Assembly (NCBI GenBank): GCA_964035795.1
Contig: OZ038324.1
Location: 7,099,206 to 7,163,205 of the forward strand
DNA length: 64,000 nt
Direction: 5' to 3'
From: Pterobdella sp. o SKG-2022
Taxonomy: Eukaryota > Annelida > Clitellata > Hirudinida > Piscicolidae
Below are positions 37,521-49,390 of this stretch, piece by piece. Position numbers and translations under genes: made by a program. Under the pieces are notes generated by a model. It was not told where the DNA came from and did not search any database. It saw only the letters and a program-made list of their open reading frames with translations. Position 1 is the stretch's first letter, and each line of letters begins with the position of its first letter.

Positions 37521-39359
37521 GTAGTATGGTTACGGATGACATGTTGCAAGGAAATTAAATAATTCCAATTACGTTTCTATTCCTATATTCTCGATTGGAT
37601 GGGCTTTCTCCCATTGGAGATAATGATGAGAAATGTTGATAATATGATTAAATGTTTATAATGGTTTTGAATGCTGAAGATTGTATGCAGAAGTTGTAAG
37701 GACTTTATATATCTATAGTGATAACTAATTTATAGGTAACGTAAGCAGAGGATATTTTGCTGAATGAACGGAAAAATTTATTTTTCATGTGTGTATTTAT
37801 GTACTTTTATTTCAATGAGTGAAAGTTCTTTGACTGGGGATAAAAAAAAATTGAAAGATAATATTCAAATGGAGCAATAAGAAACTGAAGATACACAAAT
37901 AATTACTGAAAAACGAATAAAAAAATGATAGAAAGTTTATAAGTGGATAAATGGAACGCTTTTTGAAAGATGGTAAGAAGATTAAGAAATATAAAATTGA
38001 ATCAATTTTCAACCGAACATTTTTCATCCCCATCTCTAGGGTTTTATAGATTTCACTTTTATTATTTCCGGTTTAATCGCGATAGCTTCAACCACATCAA
38101 TAAATTTCATACATGAAATATTTTTCTTTTGATTATATCAACATTTTTGATCCCCTGACCTTCAGGTTTTTTATTCTCATCTTTTTTTTTAATTTTACTT
38201 TTAAAAGTTTTTTCCACAGGCCTCTATGACACCTGCCAACAAAACACTGAAGTGTCCTTGTGCTCAGAAAATAATGCATAGTATTAATGAAAAGTTTTTC
38301 AATAAAAAAAAACTTAAATAATGCAAAATAATAAAAATAATAGTTTTTTTTATATAAAAAAGATTACAATAATGTATAATTGAGAAATAAAAGGTTTATT
38401 CTAATATTAGAAAATTGTTTCTAAAAAAAATGCATATAAATGATTCAATTAATAAAGTTTTTACAAAAATTTCAAAGATTTGTGTAAAAATAATTGATTA
38501 TTGATTATATAGCAGGATATGTTCATAACTTGAGATAGTTGAAAATTGAATTTATAAGCAAAACATTCAATAGTATCAAAATAGAATAATATTTATTGTC
38601 ATTATGCAAAAAAAATACAACAAAAAAGTACTGAAGAATATTGGAAAGGTACACAAGATAGCAGCATCAAAATATCGTGTAATTTGTTTAATTAATGCAG
38701 ATCTGTCTAGTTGTCTTTTCAAATAACTAAACTTTTTTTTATGCTAAAATTATTATTATTGTTCATCTTATTATTATTGTTTATTATGTTAAACTTAATT
38801 AAAATGCGCATAAACTTTAATGAAACTGGAAACATACATAAAACTACGGTGGGTTGGAAATATCACAGTAGTCATATGGAAAATTTAGATTCTCAAAAAT
38901 TAATTTGTATTATGAAATGAATCAATAATAAAGTTGTATTTTTTTAAGATAGCTTTCTTTGTCTCAGTGCTTTTATAGCGTCTGCTTTTGTAGATTTTAA
39001 ATTCTAATCAATGTTTTAGTTTTGAGGGTTGAGAATTTGCTGGAAAGAAAATAAGTTGTGCTTAAAAGTTAGAGAGAAAAATTTCAAAATTTTTCATTAT
39101 TTTTAAGGTTTTATAAGCTTTTCGAAAAGTCATGCTGATTAAATCAGACATTTCACAATGCTTTGTAGATATTAAACAGCTCAATGCAAAAAATCTCTAT
39201 AAATTAACAAAAACGATTATAAACCATTATGGATTAGCATAATGGCTTTTTATATGGTATGTTTTGTTAGGCTTTAAAAAAGCTTTCAGTTTCAAAATAA
39301 AACGATGCATTTAAGTAGTTTCTTCATACGTCGCTCAACCTAAATTCATGGTACATAAA

Positions 39360-39460
39360 CTAGAGCAAAGGCTAATATCCAACCTGACTCGGGCTTGAAC
39401 CATGTACGCTTAAATATTTAATCTAACGCTCTGCCAATTAAGTTATTTGGACCGATTATC
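39360..39460 (-). repeat. tRNA-derived repeat (SINE-like), copy C
   Basis: On the minus strand, ACTTAATTGGCAGAGCGT matches a tRNA D-arm/A-box and GGTTCAAGCCC matches a T-arm/B-box; between them an anticodon-like stem TTAGA/TTTAA closes a 7 nt loop. The T and acceptor stems are degenerate. The adjoining plus-strand tail CTAGAGCAAAGGCTAATATC aligns with the other copies. Confidence 0.5.
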
Positions 39461-41544
39461 ATCGCAATCTTAAGCTTGAAAAAGTAAAATAGCCTGAAAC
39501 AACTGTATGAAAAGCAAACAAAAACTTGAAATTTGAGATTTTTTTATAAAAAGCCTTATAAATATTTTAAGGTTTTTAGTTTTGTTTTTCATCAACTAAA
39601 CAAAATCTTTCATGCAAAATCAACCAGTACTCCGCTTTTTATAACTATTGCTATCACTACCAACCTCACTGCCTTTTTCAAATTTTCATTGAACAAAAGT
39701 ATAAAATTATTTGAATAAATAATTTCATGATTTATTAAAAAATGCCAAAAAAAATTGAGTTGATCGTGCCTTGTTTTTTACATCCATTTAATTGTCAATT
39801 CATTATTTTTTTTTGCATTTAAGGTTTTTATGCTTTACTAATATTTAAAGTATTTTTTTGAAATTTTTACCTGCTGAGTTTGAATAGATTAAAAATTTTA
39901 TCAAAGCCATCGATAAGAAGTAGAAAAGCTAAAAATAAACATTTTAAAATAAATAATAACTTAATTTCGAAAAGTTAAGCCTAATTCAGGGATTCTCATG
40001 TCATTCAACGCTATAAACCAACTATGCGCTGAAACAATGATATTAGTAAAAATATACTCCATGGTTGAAGTTATTTCTATAACTTCATGGAGGTAACTGT
40101 AAAATAAAAACATAAAAGCAGAAACAGTCACTAAAATAGCTAAGAACTAAATATTAAGGATTGTAACGAAAATAGAAATAAATTGAATTTAAAATATAAC
40201 AGAAATGGCAGCATCTAATCTAGTTTTTGTATTTTTAAATTTTGAAAAATCAATACAAGAATATGCGAAATTAATTCACTGAGAGCAATATGCATGATAA
40301 ATTGAGGTTGTGTTTTTGTTCTGAAGTATTAAAGGTTAATGAGTTTTAATATTCAAAAGTCGAAGGTAGAAAATTGGATTTAAATTAAATAAGAAAAAAT
40401 ATTAATGCATAAAAGTTAAACTAAACATAGAATAAAAATATTTAAACAAGAAGCTTTTACATTGGTTTCGATTTGTTTTCAGTTTTTCTCATTCTTTTAT
40501 GTTTTTACTTTTTATTATACTGTTTCTTTTTATTTTTAAATTTCATTACTAAAATTCTGATTATTTTTTCAATTTATAGTATTTTTCATTATTATATGAT
40601 TTTTTTAAAATTGTTATCATAGTTTTTTATTTTTTTTTATTCTAGTTTTATGATGTTTTTCTTGATATTTTCTTTTCTCTGAAGAGTAATTAAATCCTTT
40701 TATATTATGTTATTCTCCCCATCCTATTGGAAAAGTTAAATCCGTTGTCAAATAAAGACTATAGTATAAAATGCACCATTTTGAATGTTTTATGCTTCTT
40801 GAACTATTTTATTGGTTGAGATGGTGTAATGTTGAGAAATATGAGTTTAAAATTCCCATCCCTTTCGATGCATTCTCGTGTTCTAGAATATGGAATTCCT
40901 CAAAAACAAATATCCATTTCATGTCATTAATTTTACTCGAATCATTGAAGGTATAAGCGTTTATTCTCATTAAAATGCTTTGATTTTTGTTATAGGAATT
41001 TTTTTTAAGATGAAGACTAGTTTTGAATTCATAATGCCGCATTAACTTGCATCCTCCATGCGTTTTGTGTAGAGAATTTCCGAACAGTGAATTAAAATTT
41101 TTCTAATTAATTCTTCCATTTCATTATTTCTTGCAGAACTCCTTGAAAAAGATCAAAACAAAAGAAACATTAACGAATAAAAAACATGCTAAACAGGTCA
41201 AGTTCTCTTGAAAACTCCATGACAAACGTCCTATTTTTAACCAATATTTCCACCAATCACACATCTCAACACAACTTACACTCTTTCCTTGTTACTCCAA
41301 CCACTTACACATCATCAGATAGTGAGGTTTGATGTTATGCATTATTTTAAACTATATTATTTGGCATATAGTTTTTCGAAATCAAAATTAAACTATAACT
41401 GCTTAGCTTTTACTTATTTTTCAAAAAACTATTTTATGTTTTTTAAATATTTTTGCGTGAATGAGGACACACGAAACTAATTAAAAATATCGATTATTTT
41501 CTTGTTATTTTTCTACTTTATAAAGTAATTTTGTTTACATTGGA

Positions 41545-42864
41545 ATGACAGCCACAAATCTTAACAACCCACAGACTACTTCCTACGAAAGATACAACAC
41601 CTTCGCCTTCTACCTCAACGTTGTCGTCATCCCCATCACCGTCAGTCTGGGTCTTCTGGGCAACCTCATCTCTATCTTTGTGCTCCACAAGGACCGCTAC
41701 AACAGAGTGGCTGTGTTTCTACTTCAGAATCTTGCTTTAGCCAATTGTTTTCTCCTTCTTATGTCATTTTTTGTACTTACTGTGGCATTCGGTATTCTTG
41801 GGGTGGTCGTGGAAGATTACGCACACACAGTTCTGCCTTTCATCGTCGTATACGTCAATCCTCTAGGCTCCATTAGCAACTGTTATGTCATCTGGTCTAC
41901 CATTCTGCTAGCACTTAATCGCTACGCCGCCATTTGCAGACCATTCACTTCAAAAAACTTTTTAAAGCTTTCCAGTGCTCGTATTCAAGTAGCAGTGGTG
42001 GTGATTTTGTCTGTGCTCTTCAGCATCCCTCATTTCTTCACCTACGACATCGATCAATACTTTTGTGTCAAAAAGACATCAAGAAATTGTTCAGATGATC
42101 ATGTGAAGATGCTTCAAGACTACGGGTCAGAGAACATAGAGATGAAATACAACTTCACTTTGACACCACTGGGTGACAGTCATCACTTCCAGGTGTACTA
42201 CCAAACCATCTTCTTCACTTTCATCATTCTCATCCTCCCTCTCGTTCTTCTCATCGCCCTACATGTCCCCATCATCAGACAACTTCAGAACTCTAAGAAG
42301 AGGATGAAAAGCAACTGCTTGGTGTACGATGGCAAAAACGAAGACAACATTACTGTTGCTATGGTGACTATCATCATCAGTTTGGTGATTTGTCACGTGA
42401 TGGAGAGGATTTGTGAAGTGGCGAAACATCTTTCAGGTGAAGAAAACTCAGATTGGGGGCTGCTTTATGCTCAAAACATCAGCAACTTTTTTGTACAGTT
42501 AAAGTCGTCAACAGATTTCATCATTTATTACATCCTTAAAAAACGTTTTCGAAAGGAGTTCTGGAGACGAGTTCACTTGTGTTGTGGCTGTAAGGTGAGC
42601 GATGAGTTGATGGGCATTAATTCTTTAGGAGAGTCTGCGGTGAAGAGACAGAGCATTCGTAGTGACTCTCTGCCTCAACGTTGCACTACCATCCCAATGA
42701 GTAATCACCAAGCCGCCAAAAACAAACGACCAATCATTAAAAACAATACCGCTAACAACACCAATCGCTTTTTAAAGGACGAACACACTATGAAAAAGAA
42801 CGCAGACTTGAACAATTACAAAAGCAATGTTGCTAACGGTGAAACTGAGTCTTTGGTGTTGTGA
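41545..42864 (+). CDS. Rhodopsin-type orphan GPCR (peptide-receptor-like)
   Basis: Single-exon 439 aa seven-transmembrane receptor, probably coupling an unidentified ligand, perhaps a neuropeptide, to G proteins at the plasma membrane. TM1 ~24-47 carries the GN motif (Asn40); TM2 ~56-80 has NLALAN, with Asn67 replacing the usual Asp; TM3 ends ALNRYAAICRP, so DRY is NRY (125-127); TM4 ~147-165; TM5 ~220-243 with Pro232; TM6 ~269-290 lacks CWxP; TM7 ~313-331 has STDFIIYYI instead of NPxxY. The usual TM3 Cys is not at its expected place, although ECL2 has Cys174 and Cys182. The cytoplasmic tail begins KKRFRKEFW, as in helix 8, with a CCGC palmitoylation-type cluster near 346-349. The NLALAN and NRYAAICRP environment resembles FMRFamide/orphan receptors of invertebrates. 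An upstream noncoding exon is possible. Confidence 0.88.
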   Translation: MTATNLNNPQTTSYERYNTFAFYLNVVVIPITVSLGLLGNLISIFVLHKDRYNRVAVFLLQNLALANCFLLLMSFFVLTVAFGILGVVVEDYAHTVLPFIVVYVNPLGSISNCYVIWSTILLALNRYAAICRPFTSKNFLKLSSARIQVAVVVILSVLFSIPHFFTYDIDQYFCVKKTSRNCSDDHVKMLQDYGSENIEMKYNFTLTPLGDSHHFQVYYQTIFFTFIILILPLVLLIALHVPIIRQLQNSKKRMKSNCLVYDGKNEDNITVAMVTIIISLVICHVMERICEVAKHLSGEENSDWGLLYAQNISNFFVQLKSSTDFIIYYILKKRFRKEFWRRVHLCCGCKVSDELMGINSLGESAVKRQSIRSDSLPQRCTTIPMSNHQAAKNKRPIIKNNTANNTNRFLKDEHTMKKNADLNNYKSNVANGETESLVL

Positions 42865-44307
42865 CATAGCTTCAAATCAAAATTTCATCAACTGTTCAAT
42901 GTATTGCTGTACACATTTGTTTATTTTTCGACATAATCTGGTCATGTGATGTGTTGTTTCCGGTTAAACCATTTCAATAATTTTATTTATGTTTCTAGCA
43001 TTTCTTATTGTGTCATTTTGAAAGATCATTTTAAAAAACTAGTTAGTCGTTTGTTATAATTGAATGTTGATGCGTGAATCATAACCAACAGAGGGTATTT
43101 CAATGTTTATGTTGAATCTTAATCTAACTCAATATATAAATTCATACAAAAAGGTATAAGATCTATTGAATGGTTGATAAACGTATTTAAACGCTGTGAA
43201 ACTTGAAAAAGTGGTGCGTGGTTTCAAAACTGGTTGACAGCTAATATCCCCTTGACGGGTGGCTGGGCAGATAAGATTAGAATGGTGTGCTGAAAAGTTT
43301 GCTTTGGTTTTTAACTTGAATGTAGTTTAGGTGTTGTTTTGATCTATATTGGTGTTTTCCGTTCATTAATTTGATGTCTTGAAAGCATTTAATTTTTGAC
43401 TGGAAACTATAGAAGCGCATAATCTATTTTCATGAGTATTACATATTGTCATCTTTTTAAGCTCTTCTATCTAAAATGTTGTATACTTTTAGTTGATTTT
43501 TGATTTCTAGCATTTAAACAAGCATTTGAACGATAAAAAACTGAAACTCTTATAAAGAACCTTTATAGCCTTCAAAAAATTATCTTTTATATTACTTGGA
43601 GCAAGGCCGCTTTATTTATGCACCTCTAAATCATCTTTATCTTGAAAACTTTAATCAATTTGCGAAAATTAAATCAAAAAACACTTGAGATAGTATGAGA
43701 ACGACAACATGGCATAAAATCGAATAGCAAGGTAAGTTCTTAATTACCAAGACTCGAGCCATCAACTCATGTTAACTATGATAATTAAGTCGCATGGAAC
43801 CATAATAACCAACACATCAGGACATGATTAGAGATCTGGAAATATCTTTATTCGGTCTTAAAAATCTTTAAGGAGCATTCATAACATAATAATTCAAAGT
43901 TTATTAAACAAACCTCAACCAGCACGTTAGTAAATCTATTGAGCGCTTGGAGGTCATGAGCGCTGTACGGATGCTTCAAACGAAGGAAAGCCGATAATGC
44001 GCCAAAGGTATAAAAAGAAAAAATCATATCGATTAATTGGAGAAAACTAATTTGAAATTAAACCGATTAGACTTTTTACAAACCCTATTTGGACATCATA
44101 TATTGAATAAAGCTAAGGATATACAAATATATAAATACGAATTCATTGTAAGTGTCTACATTTCAGTAAAAAGATGTGTGGTTGTCAATGAGAACAAGTA
44201 ATGACGCATTAGACTAAAGCAACTTAAATCTTAAAAACAGGGATAAATCGTAGGCAAAAGATGAAGTGGTAAAAAATAAATGAATGAGATTAAAGGAGGT
44301 AAGCGGT
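42865..44307. other. Intergenic region between the GPCR and SERBP1-family genes
   Basis: The convergent 3' flanks of the GPCR (+) and the SERBP1-like gene (-). Minus-strand AATAAA motifs occur near 43899 and 43849, in addition to the one overlapping the SERBP1 stop. A possible degenerate tRNA-like sequence lies at 43727-43810 (minus-strand GGCTCGAGTC). No gene was seen. Confidence 0.6.
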
Positions 44308-46923
44308 TTATTGTGGTGTGGTGGATGAGAGCGAGGGGAAAAGTCTTTCATCAGCCACATCTGGTGCTCTCTCTTTGGGAGTCCTCTTAGGCCCTCCTCC
44401 TCTTCCTCCTCTTTTGTTGAATGATCCCTCACCACCTCTTCCACGACCCTCAAAGTTTCTTCCTCCAGTCCTTCTACCTGGCCCTCCACGACCACCTCCT
44501 GCATTGTTGCCCATTCTCCTGGAGTCTGCAAACATGATGGGAATTTCAAGAGACACCTTGTGATGATCCTTCAATCCTTTCTGCATCTTGTTTTGCCTAT
44601 CCTCCTCTGTCTCCTTTAAAATTCATCATTTTATAATCATATTTATAACTCAATGGCTGTATGAGTCTATCTAAAAATCTAGTTTTTGAACTTTACGCTT
44701 ATAAATACCATGTTTATGTTCTGTTATCTTTAACTTTAAAACCATAAGGTAAACAACACACAACTTAGTTTGCAACCTGTAAACTACAAAGGAACACTAT
44801 AAAGTGATATGGCAAACATCACTCACTTCATGGTCTTGTTCCTCCTGACTCTTCTTCTTCAGCACAAAGGAATTCCACCCATCAGTGTTGCATCCCTCAT
44901 TTGGCTTCCTGCAGACAATTTTGTATACATTGACACCATCCAATGGACTATTCTATAGAGCAATCTATGATAGTATCAATAGTCTAGAATGACTACTGTC
45001 AACTCCAGTTACTGGGTAACCTATAGCAGTATAAACAAGAGCTTAAGACTAATACTTTCGTGCCACTATAATAATACTCATTATTTGTTTATTATAATCT
45101 AATTATATAAATATGAATTAAAATCACAAGCACAATCAACATTATCACAAACATTTAATGATACTGCTTCATTTTCAACAGTTTATTCTTCTTTTATTAA
45201 AAATAAACTCTTGTGAAAAAATTAAACCTGATTTTACATTTCTTAGTTTTATTCTGATTTCTCAAAAAAGCAATACTAGATCACAAGATGCACACCTAAT
45301 ATTGAATCCAGCCTTGACCCTCTTCCCCTCCTCGGCTGCCTTGTACTCATCCAACGTCATCAGGTTGCTTCCTCCATCAGTCACCAACCCATCAACATTT
45401 TCACTGTGGTTTTATGTTTTTATGAAGTTATTTGATTTGGTATGTATTAAAAAAATTAAAAAAAAAGGTAAAACTTGTTTGTAAAACCACATAAACTTGG
45501 AAATAAGATAGGATATAATAGAACTTTTTATAAACATCTTGATGTATTTTCAGTAATTAAGATTTTAAAGCATGTACAGATAGCAATACAAACCCATTTT
45601 GTGCAGCTTCCTCTTCGGCAGCCTCAGTCATGTCCGCCCAAGAGGTCTTGGTATTGGTGATGGTGGTGGCAGGTGGTGCTGATGCAGCTGTGGTTTCTAA
45701 GTTCTCCTCTTTCTGAGCCCTGGTCATGAAAAATATTATTCATTCATTTAAATACATTAAAATTTATCAAACTTTAAATAAAATTTTGAATCAAAAGATG
45801 ACATACTCTATATCATCCATGACAGTTCCCCAGTTGTGAGATCCAGAACCATCCTTCTTTTCAGTTGATCTGGGAGTTCCTCGAGCCCCATCATGTTTGT
45901 CTCTTCTTCCAAATCCTCCTCTACCTCTCCCTCTTCCTCGCCACCCAAAGTCTCTTTTTCCTCTATATCCTGGTCCTTGATCATTCTTTTTTTCACCTTC
46001 TCCTTCATTCTCCCAATGTCCAATTTCTCCCTCTGAGGTCTTTGGAGGTTGTTCATCTGATTTTTGAAATTCATCTCTGTCACCTTCAGGTTTGCCAAAA
46101 CCTCTGCCGCCTCTAAAGGTTCCACGAGGCCTGTTAAATCCTCTTCTGCCACCTCTACCTCTAAATGTACGACTTTCAGCAAATCCATTTCCAAACTTTT
46201 GATTTCCTTCTCCACCTTCAGGTCTACCAAATTTGTTTCCTCCAAACCTTCTGCCTTCTTGACCAGTCCTATCTAGATTCTCTTGGTTCTCCAAATTTTT
46301 GTTATCTGAATTGTTTCCAAAGCCTCTTCGTTCACCATTTTGTGCTCCTCTTCTATTTCCAAAAACTCTTGAACCAAACTTTCTTTGAGATGGTTCCGCT
46401 GGCTTTGAATCATCCTTTCCAGACTTTAAGCTGTAAAAAATTACAATAAAAATATAAAGTAAAATTTTCAAGTTAAAAAAAGCCATTCATACAAAATATT
46501 TAAGTGATAGTAACCTGGGATCAGTTTGAAAATCACTCTTCTGAGGAGGCCGGTTGCCTCTGTCTTTCAGAGGTTTGACTTGCCCTTCTGTCTTCTGCTT
46601 CTTTTGATTATCAGCTACAAAATTGATTAATGAAACAAATATTATAGAAAAATAACGTTTATAAGCATTTTTCTTGGCATACCAGGTGCTGAATCTTTAT
46701 CATTGCTTTCTTGCGCAGAAGCTGAACTTTTGCTTTGAACTACTTGAGGTTTATCCTTTTTTTTAGATTTTACTTCTTTTTCCGTCACTTTTTTTTTAAT
46801 TTTGACTGATTTTTTGGCTGCATTCTTCAACTCTTCTTGCTGCTGAAGAACTTCTAGCGGATCATCGTTTTCAAGAAATAAATCATATTTATTCTTGATC
46901 GAGATTCCATATTGAATTTCCAT
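44308..46923 (-). CDS. SERBP1: SERBP1/HABP4-family RGG RNA- and ribosome-binding protein
   Basis: Relative of vertebrate SERBP1 and HABP4 and yeast Stm1, cytosolic proteins that bind mRNA and idle ribosomes. Seven minus-strand exons, 5' to 3': 46683-46923, 46515-46614, 45807-46430, 45594-45719, 45296-45403, 44827-44908, 44308-44613; they close to 528 aa with phases 1, 2, 2, 2, 2, 0. The N terminus (NKYDLFLENDDPLEVLQQQE) matches the family start. A Lys-rich segment is followed by an Arg/Gly/Phe-rich tract in exon 3 (~115-300). The conserved HABP4/PAI-RBP1 region is clear: GSGSHNWGTVMDD, TKTSWADMTEAAEEE, LMTLDEYKA, FNIRKPNEG, GWNSFVLKKK. Exon 7 adds a second RGG/GGG-rich tail. RGG motifs are known arginine methylation sites. 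The stop codon lies inside an AATAAA. Whether it is the SERBP1 or HABP4 orthologue cannot be told; invertebrates often have one member. Confidence 0.93.
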
Positions 46924-49390
46924 TTTGCAAGAGTTTACAAAAAACTTTTAACCTGAGATAAAGAATGTACGATGAAATAACGCAACTACCTGATGCAAAG
47001 CATTTTTCTATTCAATCATAAAGATGGCTGGCGGAAATTGAGATAGTAATGTTACAAGGACAAGTAAGGCAAGAATCACTTCTAGCACTATTATATTCAC
47101 AAGTTATGCTTTTTATAAAAATAGAAATTATATCAACTCGTCACCCTATAGGATTCACTCATATATTTAAAATTCAATATATTTCAACATCGAAGTCGTA
47201 AACCTGAATGTAATTAAAGTTTTCTTATTAAAAGCTCAAAACAATTTCATTTTAAAAAAATTCTTACAATGAAATAGGAATAATTGAAAACATTTATTTA
47301 AATTTTTTAAAATATATATTTACTCAACCCCTTTATATATTGCTTGAAAGTTTTGGCCAGTTTCAGAAATTTTTAAGAATTAAATTTTTTAATTTTTTGA
47401 ATAAATACGAATAATTATTTTATTCTAAGTTATACATGATTTGTATTCATAGTATCAAGTAAGCGACTTGAAGTTTTAGCATTTAAGATAATGAATACAA
47501 TGATTAGCTAAATACCATTGAGATTCCAATTAAGACTACATGAAGACATCAACTTTAAAAAAATTCATCTTTGCATACAAGCTTGGTTACGGTTATTGCT
47601 TAAAATACGCAGTTATTGTTAATCATAAACTTGGTAAAGAACGACGTACGCGGGCGTTATTGTTTAACAACGGCTTCAGAAGATTTCATTAGTTATCCTT
47701 TATTCATATACATAAAAAACTCCTCTCTAAGTTTTTGTTCAAAAAACCAATATTACATAATCAAGTTTGTTCAAAATATTGATATGAATCTGTTATTTAT
47801 ATAAAAGGTGTTTTCAATTTAATATTAAGATATTGTCATTATAAATAATTATAAAAACTATCAGAAAAGTTTTATCAGTGAATGAAGGGGCATTTAATGT
47901 GTAAACCAGTATAATTACAAAAAATAAATATATGAATTGAACAAACGGTAGAATTAGTTTGTTCTAAGTAAGTCCATTTCAGAAGAATTGCTGGAAGTTT
48001 CAGGGGGGTTTGATCATCATGAAGAAATGGACGTCAAAAAAATTTTTTTTTTAATGTTAAACAGTATTTAATGTAATACGGTGTTTATAAAGCGCTTATA
48101 GATCAAAGCGTATGCTAAAAATTTAATGTAGCAAAAACACACTGTAGACCAGGTGCTAATTGTCGGCCCACGTGAAAACGAACTCGGTAACTTGATATTT
48201 ATTCCAATACCCCTGAGCTATGCGGGCTGACCAAAAAGCATTATCAATGAGTTGTAAAAGGAAAAGCAGGCTAGATTGATGGGTAGGTGTTCGGCTGGTA
48301 CAATAATGTATTTAATGTCTTCATGGTTTCTCCATCTAATGGAGACATTTTTTGAAATCTTTTCTATGTAATTTTGTTTGAAGCTATGAAGGAGCTTTAC
48401 ATGACGATGTTGTTGTATTTTTTATTGGAAAATTTCTTTTTTAATTTGTTGTTTGCTCAACTCTTTATGCTAAGCTAGATATAACGTTGGGGCTTTTTGA
48501 TAAACAAGATGTTATAAGCAAATGATGAGCTTATTTTATCTAAAACAAAGATTTGTTTTTAATAAGTACATAAAGCTTAAAAGCTTTTTAAAACCGTGAA
48601 CAAGTACATAAGAAAAATGTTGTAGGAGGCCATACTAGAGAGAATAACTAAAACAGCCAGAGGAAGGGCAAAGAGAATAATCTCTCAACATCCTTGAATA
48701 ACTAACTACAAGAACTTTAATTAACTGTTTTTGAACTATTAATTTCACAAAAATTATTCGATTTTTTTAGCGATCTATAATTAACTCTCTAAATATGTTC
48801 ATAAAATTTTTACAATAATTTCACGGATGAATTAGGATGAGGTTGAAATTAAAAAAATTTTAGTTTTGATGAAACAATAAATTGATCTAAAATTCTTTTA
48901 TTATAAAGAATAAAATATCAAGAAAGTGTAAAACTATATAAGTTTATCCAAAAATCTCTTTTTAACTTTTCAAAAATATAAATTGTCATAAGGATATTGA
49001 ATATAAGTTTGTAAACATATGCGTAGATTATAAACAAGTATTCATAATATAAGACATGGTATTATCATAAAACTATCAAGTCAAAGGAAAATATTGTTTA
49101 TCATTTAAAACTTGAATCCATTTTTAATTATACTTTTGAAACTCTCAAATGTCATTTTAATATATTATAATTTTTAAAACGTGACAAAAAATATTGATCA
49201 AAATGCAATTAATATTTTAAATCGATTGAAATAATTTTGTATATAGTTCACAAAGCACTTGCTTCAACCTTTTAACCTCAAAGCGTTGAACTCATGAAAG
49301 GCAAATTTTTGGATTTAAAATAAATCATTCATAATTTGAATATTCCAACATTATAAAGGTTGATAACAATAATTGTAAATGTATTCACAG
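46924..49390. other. Intergenic divergent region between the SERBP1-family and MPV17 genes
   Basis: The two genes start on opposite strands about 2.5 kb apart. The sequence is AT-rich with no coding potential and contains the tRNA-like repeat at 48145-48227. No core promoter motif is convincing. Confidence 0.6.
48145..48227 (-). repeat. tRNA-derived repeat (SINE-like), copy A
   Basis: Minus strand from 48227: GCCCGCA TAGCTCAGGGGTA, an acceptor and D-arm start typical of tRNA, then an anticodon-like region, then GAGTTCGTTTTC (B-box-like) and CGTGGGC, which pairs with the acceptor start in six of seven positions. At 62 nt the tRNA part is about 10 nt too short and lacks the 3' side of the D stem. 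The tail (plus GTAGACCAGGTGCTAATTG) matches copies B and C. Confidence 0.55.

Noticed and set aside
44318..46449. Several plus-strand open frames opposite the SERBP1-family exons
   Set aside because: They are antisense shadows of the Arg/Gly-rich coding sequence on the minus strand.
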